Assembly (NCBI GenBank): GCA_033065855.1
Contig: JAVXUO010001806.1
Coordinates: 62,001-126,000, forward strand
Source of the DNA: Escallonia rubra
Lineage: Eukaryota; Streptophyta; Magnoliopsida; Escalloniales; Escalloniaceae
Reading direction: 5' to 3'
Length of the DNA: 64,000 nucleotides
This document shows positions 1 through 12,100 of this stretch, one piece after another (the first letter of the stretch is position 1; every line of letters starts with the position of its first letter). The position numbers and the translations under genes are program-made. The notes below the pieces were generated by a model. That model was not told where the DNA came from and did no database searches. It was given only the letters and a program-made list of their open reading frames with translations.

Positions 1-565
1 AGTCAAATTTGTATTGAGAACCGTAGCTAGGGGTTTAAATTATAAAAAGGAAAGGGGGAAAAGTGTTTAACGTGGGTGATCAAACTGTCGGCCGATCCGT
101 AAAAACCAAGTTTTGTTTCTTATTTTAAGATGGAACCCTTTGTATAGCGATCATTAATAGTCGCTAAATGTTTTTAGTGGCTTTTGGGTTATAGGAAGAC
201 ACGTACAATTCTGTATAGCAATGGTTAACAGTAGTTCAGTGGCTTTTATTTATGGTGCTGTTATAAAATTGTTGCTTAAAAGTGTTTAGCAGAAAAGTCA
301 TTTTTTTGTATTTAGCTACCGTTAATTGTGGAGGGGGTAGCTATCTTCCTACAACTGAGGTAGCACTAAAAATTTATCTGTTATGGAATCCTTTTGCCAG
401 ATTGCCGTTTCCTTACTTGAGCTAATCATCCACTTGAAAGACCAGAGATACTAGATAAGCTTTGTGTCCAAATTGGTTGTCTCTTATGCTGATTCTGTCT
501 TAGCAGTATATTTTTTCCATCCATAGTCGGGTGTTTTCTTTAATATTGGATCTTAACTTTTATAG

Positions 566-2821
566 CTGGAAAACTCCCAAGGCACAATAATGTTACATGG
601 AGGGGGAACTCCTGCTTGAATGATGGCAAGTCGGATTCATCGTCTGTAATTAAAGATCTTGTGGGCGGCTATTATGATGCGGGAGATGCGATCAAGTTCA
701 ATTTCCCCAAATCTTTTGCCATGACCATGTTGAGCTGGAGTGTGATTGAATATAGTGCCAAATATGAAGCTGCTGGAGAGCTCAACCATGTTAAAGATAT
801 AATAAAATGGGGAACTGATTACTTTCTCAAGACCTTCAATGCCTCGGCTGATACGATAGACCGTGTTGTGGCACAGGTAAGAAAAATGCGATCAATTTCT
901 GATCATTTCGATTAGCTACGCCAATTATTCTGTTACTTTCAGTCGACCTATCATGCATGAATTTCTATAATTGTTTCAATTATCATGTTGTTACTTTTCT
1001 GTTAATGAACTTCAGTAGTATGTTGATTAGTAGGTATATTTTTCTTTTGAAGCATTTAGCTTTCTAGGAACTTTAGGTTGTGTAGTTGTTCATCATTTTT
1101 TTTTTGTAATTCTGACCCTGGGTCCTGTGAAGCTCTTAGTTAAGATAAGTACGCTGTCTCATCACCATTGCTTTTTTACCTCGACAGGTTGGGGTGGGGG
1201 ATACTTCAGGAGGGCCATTTGCCAATGATCATTATTGTTGGATGCGTCCAGAGGACATTGACTACACTCGCCCAGTAACTTCATGCAGTAGTTGTTCAGA
1301 CCTCGCTGCTGAGATGGCTGCCGCTTTAGCTTCGGCATCAATTGTTTTCAAGGACAACAAAGCCTACTCACAGAAACTTGTCCATGGTGCTAAAACTCTC
1401 TTTAAGTTTTCCAGGGATCAGCGCGGTAGATATAGTGCTGGCAGTGCAGACGCAGCAATTTTCTATAACTCTAGTAGTTACTGGGATGAATTCGTGTGGG
1501 GTGGAGCTTGGCTATATTATGCTACTGGAAATTCCTCTTATCTTCAACTTGCAACTACTCCTGGTCTTGCGAAACATGCTGGTGCCTTTTGGGGAGGCCC
1601 AGACTATGGTGTATTTAGCTGGGACAACAAGTTGGCAGGAGCTCAAGTAAGTTAAAAGGAGCACTTCTTTTACGTTTTAGCTGCATAACATTATTTACAT
1701 ATTGGAGTGCCAGGTTGACTAACTCTGTTAGAGCGATATTAAATCATCGAAATGATGATACACTTTTTACTGAATCAATTGATTTTCCTTTTTGCCTTTC
1801 TTTTCTTTTACTAAATTAACTAGATGATAGTCTAATGCGACAGAACTTATTTCTTGGAGCTTTTGAAGGTACCGCCACCAGTTCATATCTGATATTATGT
1901 TTGTGACTTTAGGTGCTTCTGACCCGATTGAGATTGTTCTTAAGCCCTGGATATCCATATGAAGAAATGTTAAAGACGTTTCACAACCAGACTAGCTTAG
2001 TCATGTGTTCGTACCTGCCGTACTTTACAAGCTTTAACAGAACGAAAGGTACACCACCATCAATGGGTTTCCTCATTGGATAAGCTTTTGTACATTGAGC
2101 ATAGTTTTGAATGGGATATTTTGTTGATCTGTTGTAGGAGGCTTGATCCAATTAAACCATGGAAGACCCCAGCCTCTTCAGTATGTAGTCAATGCAGCCT
2201 TCTTGGCTACTCTGTACAGTGACTATCTGGACGCTGCAGATACACCTGGATGGTATTGTGGACCCAATTTCTACTCGACCAGCGTCCTGCGTCAATTTGC
2301 AGAGACTCAGGTATGAATAATCTTACCCCTTTCACTGCGTGGAGAACTCACAAGAAAATTTTAACACCTGGTTGAAGTTATTGAAGACTGCTAAATGGAT
2401 TTCCGATGAATTTTGGCAGATTGACTACATCCTTGGCAAGAATCCAAGAAAAATGAGTTACGTTGTTGGTTTTGGCAATCACTATCCAAAACATGTCCAC
2501 CACAGAGCTGCATCAATTCCTAAAAACAAGATCAAGTATAACTGTAAAGGAGGATGGAAGTGGAGGGACAGCTCAAAGCCGAATCCTAACACTATAGTCG
2601 GAGCCATGGTTGCTGGTCCTGACAGGCGAGATGGTTTCCGTGATGTTCGTTCTAACTACAACTATACAGAGCCGACGATTGCAGGCAATGCTGGTCTCGT
2701 TGCTGCCCTCGTGGCTCTCTCAGGCGACAAGACGACTAAGATTGACAAAAACACGATCTTTTCTGCTGTTCCACCTATGTTTCCAACTCCACCACCACCA
2801 CCAGCTCCTTGGAAACCATGA
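566..2821 (+). CDS. KOR1: KORRIGAN-type membrane-anchored endo-1,4-beta-glucanase (GH9), 3' part
   Basis: Five exons: 566-876, 1188-1646, 1913-2048, 2138-2310, 2420-2821, all with GT/AG boundaries. They join into 493 residues plus a TGA stop. Arabidopsis KORRIGAN1 is about 620 residues, so the missing part is the N-terminal cytosolic tail and membrane anchor, in an exon left of the window; 1-565 is intron. Seen: [13 protein letters not shown] near the start (GH9 catalytic Asp), the GH9 histidine region around [13 protein letters not shown], and [14 protein letters not shown] near the C-terminus with the catalytic Glu. The product ends in [14 protein letters not shown], a proline tail diagnostic of the KOR subfamily. 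There are many N-X-S/T sites. Known: KOR1 is a Golgi/plasma-membrane cellulase needed for cellulose synthesis. An AATAAA at 3157-3162 is a plausible poly(A) signal. The symbol rests on remembered similarity to AtKOR1; it could be another KOR paralogue of the species. Confidence 0.93.
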
Positions 2822-4654
2822 GATCTTGACCAGAGTTCCTGATCATCGTTTCCTCTGTGTCTCGTGACTTCAGTTAGATGATTTTGCTGCTTTAGTTGTT
2901 GTTTGAATACCGTAACACCAGGAAAGGAAAAGTAATACTATGACAAGGAAAGTGGTGGACAGAAAAAGGCACCAAGAAGAAATGGTTTTGGGGCTGGCTG
3001 CAAAGGACTAAGCTTTCATGATAAACGGTTGCGTGGTTGCCGCCCCCTTTTATTTGGAGTTGTAATATACAGAATATGGATGTATGTATGTACGTATCAA
3101 AACAATCATGTATTCTTTGAAACAGTAGATACTTGAACAGTCTGGATTTGGTTACAATAAATTTTCTGGGAATGTCCAACGATTTACTCTCTTTTGGGGG
3201 TTGATTATGAGATCGTCTCAGATTTTAAATCTGGATTAAATCGGACTGATACGCCGCAGGTATTCAACAAATATACAAATCTGATTAAATCAGTTTTCAA
3301 GAGCTAAAACATTAATTTAATTATGTTATTGAGTAAAACAAGGATCGCGTATGAATTTTCTTTCATAATTCGGTTTGACCAAGTAAAGTACCAAAACATT
3401 CCTATCACTTATAGAGATCGTTAGCATCTTTTATTGGAACACTGAATTTTTTGGTTATGACATATTAAAGCTGATTTTAGTACAATTTATCCACACACTA
3501 AATTAGCTTCACACTTACGGATAGAGTGAAGCTAATTTTGCTAAAAACAGTTTAAAACTCATTTTGTGATATGATTATGTTATAAGCTAAAATGCATTAT
3601 TGAGAATCAATCATAAACAATAACTTAGCCTGAATCATTGGCTAAAGATGAAAGGGAAAATAATAAACTATATTGTGAATATTGCAACTAACTTAATGCG
3701 TCTTTTGGATGTGAAAACAATCAACATTGCTAGTTCATGTTTATGCAATACAAGTTCGATCATATTTAATGTGCATCTTAACTTCAGATGAAATCCATTA
3801 AAACCTTCCACGGACTTATCTTTTTGATGTAAATATTCACCGTAATAGTAATACCATATCACCAACATCGACGTGTGATCACTTCAAAGTGCTATCTTGG
3901 AGATCCTCTTCACCATCCATGCCAACAAATTTCTCATATTTTTTTTGACGTAATATCGCTATGAAATGGGAACAACAACTTATTATTGACTTTCCCTTGC
4001 CTTCCTTAGAGCACAACAAAGTGGTCATTGCCCTGCACTTTGAGGGATTGGAGGGGGTGAGCAAGTTTGTGTTCCAATGAATGGGCGATATCGTGGATAG
4101 TAAAATTCTATGTATGTCGCTTGCGTGGATCAAAAGACGGCTGAGATCCGTGGAGTCTATGTGTTCCACCCCTGGCATTAATGGAGGAATTCGACGACCG
4201 TTGTCTCCAGGTCTGGTTGGAAACATGGACAATTGATATGTCGTAATTTGTTGATAGTTTTAACCGAGCTGAAACAAAAAGAATGTTGGTCATGTGGATG
4301 CTAACTAGGTGTCCGGGTGGCTATTTGCTACTATTTTATTGGGGCGAGAAATGACGTGGTATCATGACTGTATTAAATAATTTTTTGCTCTTCCGAAACT
4401 TTATATACAATTGTAGAGAGTAAACAAAGGAGAATAAATAGAAAAAACACATACGATTTGCTATGTCACGAAAAAAATAGTAGTAAATCTTTTTATTGCG
4501 TGACTCTAAAACGCGTTGCTTGGTTATTTTTTCGCTTTGAAATCTCAAAACATCATTACTTCCTAAATTAGATGACAAAATTGGCATTAATGGTTCAATT
4601 CAAAGTAAGGCCCAATAAGCTCACTGGACATGCTGCACAGCACTAAGAGGTAGC
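2822..4654. other. KOR 3' UTR and AT-rich intergenic spacer
   Basis: The first 350 bases are probably KOR 3' UTR, with AATAAA at 3157-3162. The rest is AT-rich, with short open frames on the minus strand (for example 3879-4232) that have no recognisable domain, codon bias or splice context. No gene is supported. Confidence 0.5.
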
Positions 4655-5002
4655 ATTTGAAATCTATTTAGTTTCCAGTTTTTTTTTTGTAAACTGGAGG
4701 AAAAAAAAAAGTGTTTGGCACATAATTTTTCGTTTTTTTCTTCAATTTTGAAAACCAGTTTTTAAAACAAGGGGTTGTTTTTGAAAACTTTCATTTTCCA
4801 GTTTTGGGTTTCCAGTTTTGATTTTTGTTTTGAGAACCCCCCCCCACCGCAGCTAGCCACCGGCACCGCAACCACCGCCAAAAGAGAAAACTCAAAATAA
4901 AAACTAGATAATCAAACACTCATTTGTTTTTGTTAAAATTTTTTTTAACGGGTTTTGGTTTTTTTTGGAAACAGAAAACTAAAATTGGAAGTGATTTCAA
5001 AT
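4655..5002. mobile_element. Candidate MITE / foldback element
   Basis: The outer ends are inverted: ATTTGAAATC at 4655-4664 and GATTTCAAAT at 4993-5002, with further loosely mirrored TTTCCAGTTTT-like tracts inside. A second nested pair is AGTGTTTGG near 4711 and TCAAACACT at 4912-4920. There is no coding capacity, and the interior is rich in T and A tracts. This fits a non-autonomous DNA transposon, possibly two nested. No clear target duplication was identified and the family is not assigned. Confidence 0.4.
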
Positions 5003-6141
5003 AAACCATAAATAAGTCATCTATGGCTTGCCCCCTGTAGTCCCCTCGGCTCAAGACTCTAGTAACCAGAAGATCTGCCATGAAGTCAATGATCTCGTAC
5101 AATCTCTTCTATTTTTATTTTTAACAATCCCAAAGGTCGAATAAATTCCTTGCCATCTATCTTATATAAGAGTGTTAGTAATTCCTTTGATCCTCATGTG
5201 TTTGGATGGTTATACCTTTTATATCAGTATATGATCTTAATCGATCTACAAGATGGTAGTAATGCACATTTTATAATTATTTTTGAAGGTGAGCATGATT
5301 TAGTTCACTCTGGAGGTTTAATACCAAAATCAAATGGATCATCATTAGTTTGAAAAAAAATTCTAAATCGTAGTTGAACGTTTCAGTTTTAACGGGGGTC
5401 AATTAAGACGGATAGACCAATCTAAACTCGTATTTATTTCAGGATTTATTTGGGACCATACGGAAATTATTGGACCTTTATAATACACACGATCACAAGT
5501 TTTTTGGACCATCCATATTGAAGTCAAGGAATACTTTACTTATAAATATTTGTTATTAAATTGTCGATACGTAAAAACTAAACAGTAACTAGGAGTTGAT
5601 GTAATTCTAAAATTAGTTTAGCAGTGTATACATAGGTATGGTTTGGTTCGACTGAGCACAGTATCAAAAAACTCGAATAGAAATAAAACTGATTGTTCGA
5701 TTTGTAAAGAAAAACCAAATCAATTATTGTTTTAAATCGGTTTGTGACTTTCAGGATTGTTCAGTCCAATTTTATTGATGAAATCAATTTGAACGGTTTA
5801 AGCGCTTACTCGTACTTTTTTTTGGGTCGATCTTTGGCTTGATGCTCTAACCTTTTGTCAAAAATGAAATAAAATAAATAAATAAGAGAAAGAAAAAAAA
5901 AGAAAAATGCACATTTATATTATTTATAAGTAGTAAATGTCGTGAGATTGCCCTAAGCAAAAATTGAAGCTCCAAAAGCGCACACTCTTTTTCAAGAAAA
6001 GAACTCCCTCCCTCAGTTCCTTTCTCAAGAAAACTCTCTCTCTCTCGCTACACTTATGTGCAGGCACTCGAAATCTCGAGTTACAAGTAGTCTCTTAGTT
6101 CTGTAAAATTAGGTTTACTACAATACCACAACGTATACAGG
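5003..6141. other. Intergenic spacer and NUP160 5' region
   Basis: AT-rich, no gene seen. The last 150 bases are pyrimidine-rich with a short (CT)n run near 6035-6050, typical of plant 5' UTRs. A TATA-like stretch lies around 5917-5930. Neither is proved to be the promoter used by NUP160. Confidence 0.35.
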
Positions 6142-9100
6142 ATGTCGGAGAAAATGAGAGCCAGGTCATCTTTGGCCGGAATAGAGGTCCCCGTCATCGG
6201 TAGCGACACCGTCAAGTGGCACCAGGTCGCCGTCCCTTCCACTTCCGCCGCCTTGCCGCCGCCGCAACCCTTCGCCCCGTCCACCGAAGACGCCGCCTCC
6301 TGCTCCATCGTCGGAAGCCCTCCCACCTACTTCATCTGGTACTACTCGTACACTGCTGTCATACTTACCTGCGTTATGATTTGGCTACGACTGCTTGAAT
6401 TTTGCTTTTCAAACTGTGTGCCGTTGGGCTTTTGTTAACGGTTGTTGCTTTAGGTCGATTATACAAGCTGCACTACTTGCACTTGTATTCGTCATTGGAG
6501 ATTTAAATTAGGGAGTGGGACTCTAACTAATCTTAAAGCTGATAAGGAAATTTGTTATCGGTGTACAACTAGGCTGATCAAGCTGTCATCTGTCTACGCG
6601 GCAGAATTGAATGTTTAGATTAAACATTGGAGCGTGTATATGGCACTAATTAATTTTGTCTGTTGTTCCACACTGAGAAATTGAGCTAAGGTTAGGACTA
6701 ATTGTGGCTCATTCCTTCTAAGACTTTAGCACACTTCATGCTCTTTGATCGAAAAAAAACTTGAGAGGTAATCGGCACTGGCCTTGCATTGTGCGATAAC
6801 AGTCGGGCATTTTGTACCGTCTCCTTTTTTCTAGCTGGCAAATTGAGTCCTCTTGTTACATGTTGAGCTAACGTGTAATGGGTCTGAACTGATTTATTAA
6901 TCATTTGAAGCATGTAGAGAGGGGACATTTGCTGCCATTATGATAGTTCTCATGGGCTACTACTTGGTTGGTGCAAAGATGAACTACAAGTGGTGCTTGC
7001 TTCTTGTGGGGTTTTAGTAGTCGCGGTCATTATGATAAGGGCAAATGGTTTCAAGCAACCTTTTGAATTTCTTAACCTCTATGTGTCTTGATGGCACTTG
7101 GAAGGCCGATTGGCACTATGCCAGGAATAACCAAAGTACTCTGGAAATGCCATCAGTAGAGATAGGGATCAAAATTCTTTCTTGGGGTTGGCTTTGCATT
7201 TAATTGTTGCATTTTTCTTGGCCAACCACCGCGTTTGCTTGAAAAATAAATCTGATTGATGGGATAGAGTAAGTGAACGAGATCTAGATGAAAGGCAATT
7301 ACACAAACACTTAAAAGTAGGGCAATGTGTTGCATCCGATGTTGTGTTTTATCCAGTGCACATATGCTTCTATAAAGTAGTGGGATGTGGATAGTCCAGT
7401 CAGAGAAATTTGAAAGGATTTAAGAGCTTACGCAGCACACATATGTTTTATTTCGCTTGTGAGGCTTTGAGGAATGCGAATTTAAGAGGTTTTTTTTGTT
7501 TTTTTGTTGAGGAACCGCACAAAGATTTATGTTAGTTGCTGCTATTTGTGCAAAGGTGATGGTGAATCCACGGAGCATTTACTGTTAGATTTTTCCGTGG
7601 CTAGGATCATCGGTAGTTGGTTTCAGTCTCTTGACAAGGTGTGATTTTTGGGAACTGATCACCCTTGGTTTGAGACATACTTTTTGTACATGGCCGTGTC
7701 CCTTTTAGCGGTTTTATCAATAAAATCTTTACTTACACCAAGAAATTAAAAACAGGTAAACCTTATCATGCAGGAAGTGAATGATAGGGAGGGGCGAGGT
7801 CTTTTAAGGTTCCCTTAATTGGGTTTTCTGATTTAGATTTCTCGGATTTCAGCATGTTTTGCACTTGTTGGTATGTGTTACAAGGTTTCCCCCCATTTTG
7901 GCCTGTTGTCGACTGTTTTCCGGATGTGGGCAGGATTTTCGGGTTTGCCCTTATGTCCTCTGTTAAAGTAGGTTGTTGTTTCCCATGTGGTTTCCTTTTT
8001 GTAGTACACGTTGCATTTAGGGATTTCTGCCCCCTTTCTATACTTTTTCATGCAATTTTACGAAGAAAGAATGTTGTCTAGCCAAAGCCTATTTCAATTT
8101 TCATATAGCGGGAGGAAGGCTCGGGGCTTTGAAGCCTATTGCTTTCAACCAAAACAAAGTATGAAAATCCAGATTGTCTTAATGGTCAAAACAGCATCCT
8201 ATTACTTTAATGTTCATAAAGTGTCTTTGTCATTGTGAGCTTCTTCCATTTCAGGTAAGAAACGACTATTGAGTTCTACACAAGTATTCACTATTTCGTA
8301 TTTTGGCTCCTTAGCAGAGGAGGTTTGGACTGGAAATTATTTTCTGTGGTTGAGTTGGTCTATATGGCAGAAAATAACTGCTAGAACTTTGAAAGGTGCT
8401 GAACAAGCTATAGAATGCCTTTCTCATTGTCTTTTTCGAAGTAATAGAGGCTGGTTTGCATCTTCTTAGGGTTACAATTTTCCTTTTGAAGTAGATGTGC
8501 TCTTTTGCTTCATATAAACGTCTTTGTCGTGTATGTACAAGTACATGTCAATGTCAGCCCTCGTTTCGTGCTTAACATGGTGTATTGATTTATCTTCTAA
8601 AAAAAAAAAAAAAAACAGGAGAATTCACAAGATTCACCCGCGAGTGCTGGAGATAGTGGCGTTCTGTGGTTATAAAGAATTTCCAAGGATTGGATTGCGC
8701 GTTGAGTTTCCAGATGCATTAAGTCCATTTGCAGTAATTTGCGAGAATAAGGTTTATCCGATGGATATTATGACATCTTCTTGAAACTTTTCTTTTCGCG
8801 GACCTAATAGTGTCCCAGGTTCCTTATAACTTATTTGTTGTTTGCAGACCAATAATCCTTCTGGAAATCCGTACATGCTTTATGCAGTGACTGTTTCAGG
8901 AGTAGCTTATCTAATAAGACTGAAAAATGTTGACAACTATGCTTCTTGCTCTATCTTCGAACCTAATGAGGTCATTGAGTTTAATTTACAAACTTATCCT
9001 CACTATGGTGCAATAACTGCTATGGCGGCAATTTCAGAATGTCTTGTGATTGGGGGGAATGATGGATCTGTTGGTTGTTTCCAACTTGGCATGCTTGACC

Positions 9101-12100
9101 CGAGTGCTCCAGGTATGAAATTATACTGCAGTTATCATATTTTCTTCCTTGTGCTACATAGGAGTTTGTTAGTTTTCTATCATTAGATCGATGAGTCCAT
9201 TAGTAATACCTTTCTATATTCTGACGTATGCAAGGGAGTGTAGTGACTCTAAAGGTTATAATCCACGTTGCTACTGGAGTTTTCCTTTTACTCTGTTTTC
9301 TCGCCATGAGAACGCTGGATATGTGATTTTGTTGATTTTTGTGGTTCTATTCCCAGCTGTTTGGATCTGTATAAATTACTGCAGATATGCTGTCAGCATC
9401 GTTGCTGAGGTTTTTTCTTCGGTACTAAATCTTTAGGCTTTCTGCATGAGCTGCGGGATGATGCTGGTTTTGGTCGTTTGTGGGGCTTAGTGTCGAGGTA
9501 CTCATCTGTACTCTAGAATATTGCGTCATTTATTTAAAAAGTTCTCTGTTAATGCTCACACACACACGCACACACGAGAAAGAAAATATGACATGGTGTA
9601 TCATACTTACCAAACTAATGACTCATACCAGAAACCCTAAACAGAAATTTTTTTAAGCACCGAAAAGGAAAAAAAGATGACATACCCAGACCATGCAGAG
9701 ATCTGAATGGTTTTGGCATTAAAAATTTGACTTCTCCTCGGGCACTGTCACAGTAAGTATGCCAGTCTCCATGTCCGCCTTGACCTTATGTATAAATGTT
9801 TATCAGATATTTCAATAATGTTTTGGTTGTCGAAACGTCCATGGACATTGGTGAACAGTAGTGTGTTCATTTGTCATTTTGGTTTTCTGTCAAATATTGA
9901 TTGAATTTTATACAACTAAGAAGTTTTCAATGAAGAAGTACGGGATGCGTCAGAGTTAAAGTTCAACTTCTTTTTCCATTAGGTGCATCAACCGTGCTCT
10001 CTTTTATGGTTGTAGAGGTTGGGTGGCGCATACTATGGGTCAGTAATTTTTGAAGCACATGCAACCAGTGGTATATTTGGGAGCTGAAGCTATAGTACCG
10101 TTTTTAGTATGACGAAATAGAAGATAGTGGAGTCGGTTCTTTTCCTCATGTATTTGTGTTGTAGGAAATAATTGTGTCCAAAAAGAGTAACTCACCACTT
10201 GGTTCTTTTTGACCACGAAATGCTTCTTCTTTTGAGTAGCTAGAAATTAGAGGACTTTCACTTAAATAAGCTCTCTATGCTTCTCATGTAGAAGAACTTT
10301 GCTTAGAGATTCTGTCTACGATGAATGGGGAAGGGTGAAAACTGTTGTTTTCCAGATGCTCTTATCTGCTCTAGGTAGAAGTTCTTATGACCGTATTGGT
10401 AAGTTGAGGCGAGTTTTGTAGACAGATCTCCTTTTTCCTGTTTCTGAAGATCTTCCGCTGCAGTCGACATTCTGTTGTGGAACATTGTTCCCGAGGGACT
10501 GCTGTTATGTGTGACGAACTTTGCTGCGAGGAATTGTATTAGATACTCTGCGATGAAACAGATTAGCCCTAGGTAGAAGTCGGATGACCATATTGGTGAC
10601 TCGAGGCTAGTTTCGTAGACGGATCTCCATTTCTTCTTCTGAAGTTTTCTTCCTCTGTAGTCGACATTCAATAGTGGACAATTATTCCTGAGGGACTGCT
10701 GTTATGCATGAAGAACTTTGCTGCAACGGGTTGTGTTAAATACTCTGTCAAAAGTGTTAAGTATTACATGAGAAAGGGAGCGCCAAGAATTCCTTTTCTT
10801 TTTAGATCTCATCTGAGAAACTGGTATTCGCTCGAGAGATCATTTTCTATGTTTGTATGCCTCCAAATTGAGTTTTATAGACGGATCTCCCTTTTCTTTT
10901 TCTGAAGGTTTCTTCCTCTGCAGTCGGCATTCTATAATTTTTCCTGAGAGACGGCTGTTACGCATGAAGAACTTTGCTGCGTGGAGTTGTGTTAAATACT
11001 CTCTGACAAAAGTGTTAAAAAAAGTTACATGAGAAATGGAGCGCCAAGAATTTCTTTTCTTTTTAGATCTCGTCTGAGAAACTGGGGTTCAGTCTAGAGA
11101 TCATTTTCTACTTTTGTGCCTCCAAAAATGAGATTCAGTACAAATAGTTCACCAGAATTCCATACTTCATGCTTATGTGCTCTTTTGTATTTTGAGGAAT
11201 GGATACATTTGTATTGTCGTACTTATGAATGCGATATCTTTTCTTATTTTCATTCTTGTATGACACATAGGAAATGTTATTTATTATGTGGTGGATTAAT
11301 ATTCAGATACGTCTCTACTGTCTCGATTCTTGATTTTGGATTTGACATCTTCATCTTTTTGGAGGCTTCACAGACTATTTTCTTCCTGCTTTTACCTATT
11401 CTTTTACCCTGTAATTTGTTAACTTCCTCCATGGACCTCCTTTAGACTTTTTTCGTAGACATGATATTTGCTTTTAAAATTTTTGCCTACGATAAAATTT
11501 CTTGTACTTATTTTCTTTTGCTTCAGAGGTCGAGGAGACTTGACAGTACACCTTGCTGGCCAAACTTTAGCTTTCATTAAGTCCTAAAATCACATGTTAT
11601 TCACATCTTCTTGTTTTAGCATCTTACCAATAATTCTTATCTTTTTGAATATTTTATGTTTGGACAACAGTAAAAAGATGAATATGTAGTACCTGGGTAC
11701 ACCTGAATTAAAAGTATAACCAACACAAGAAGAAGCTTGAGAAAAAAGGAAAAAGGGTCCTACGTACAACCACTCAGCTATCTGAAATAACCTGTAATGG
11801 CCCTAAATATCGGGAACTATAACTCCTGCTTCAAGCGATTTCAACATACCCTTGTATGCTTTATAACCTGATTGTGACCTGCTAAATTTCAGTTGTTGAT
11901 GTTCACAAATTAAGACTATTATTATAGATTGTCATGTCTTGTCATTTTGAGGTCTCCCAGTTGATCTGATGATATATAGTTTCTTCAAACGTGTTATCCA
12001 GGAGTAGGGTGGTGGCTGCTGTGCACGATATGGTGATATCATGTGTGGCCAGGAAGAAGCTGCTTTTTGTGCTTCATTCTGATGGGATCTTACGAGTTTG

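Noticed and set aside
1342-1650. Second plus-strand frame over KOR exon 3
   Set aside because: Out-of-frame shadow of the GH9 coding exon 1188-1646.
6142-6438. 98-codon single-exon gene
   Set aside because: The first 66 codons are NUP160 exon 1; the rest is read-through into intron 1.
10365-11130. CRISPR-like array
   Set aside because: Only three long, diverged direct repeats in a plant intron; no short identical repeats with unique spacers.
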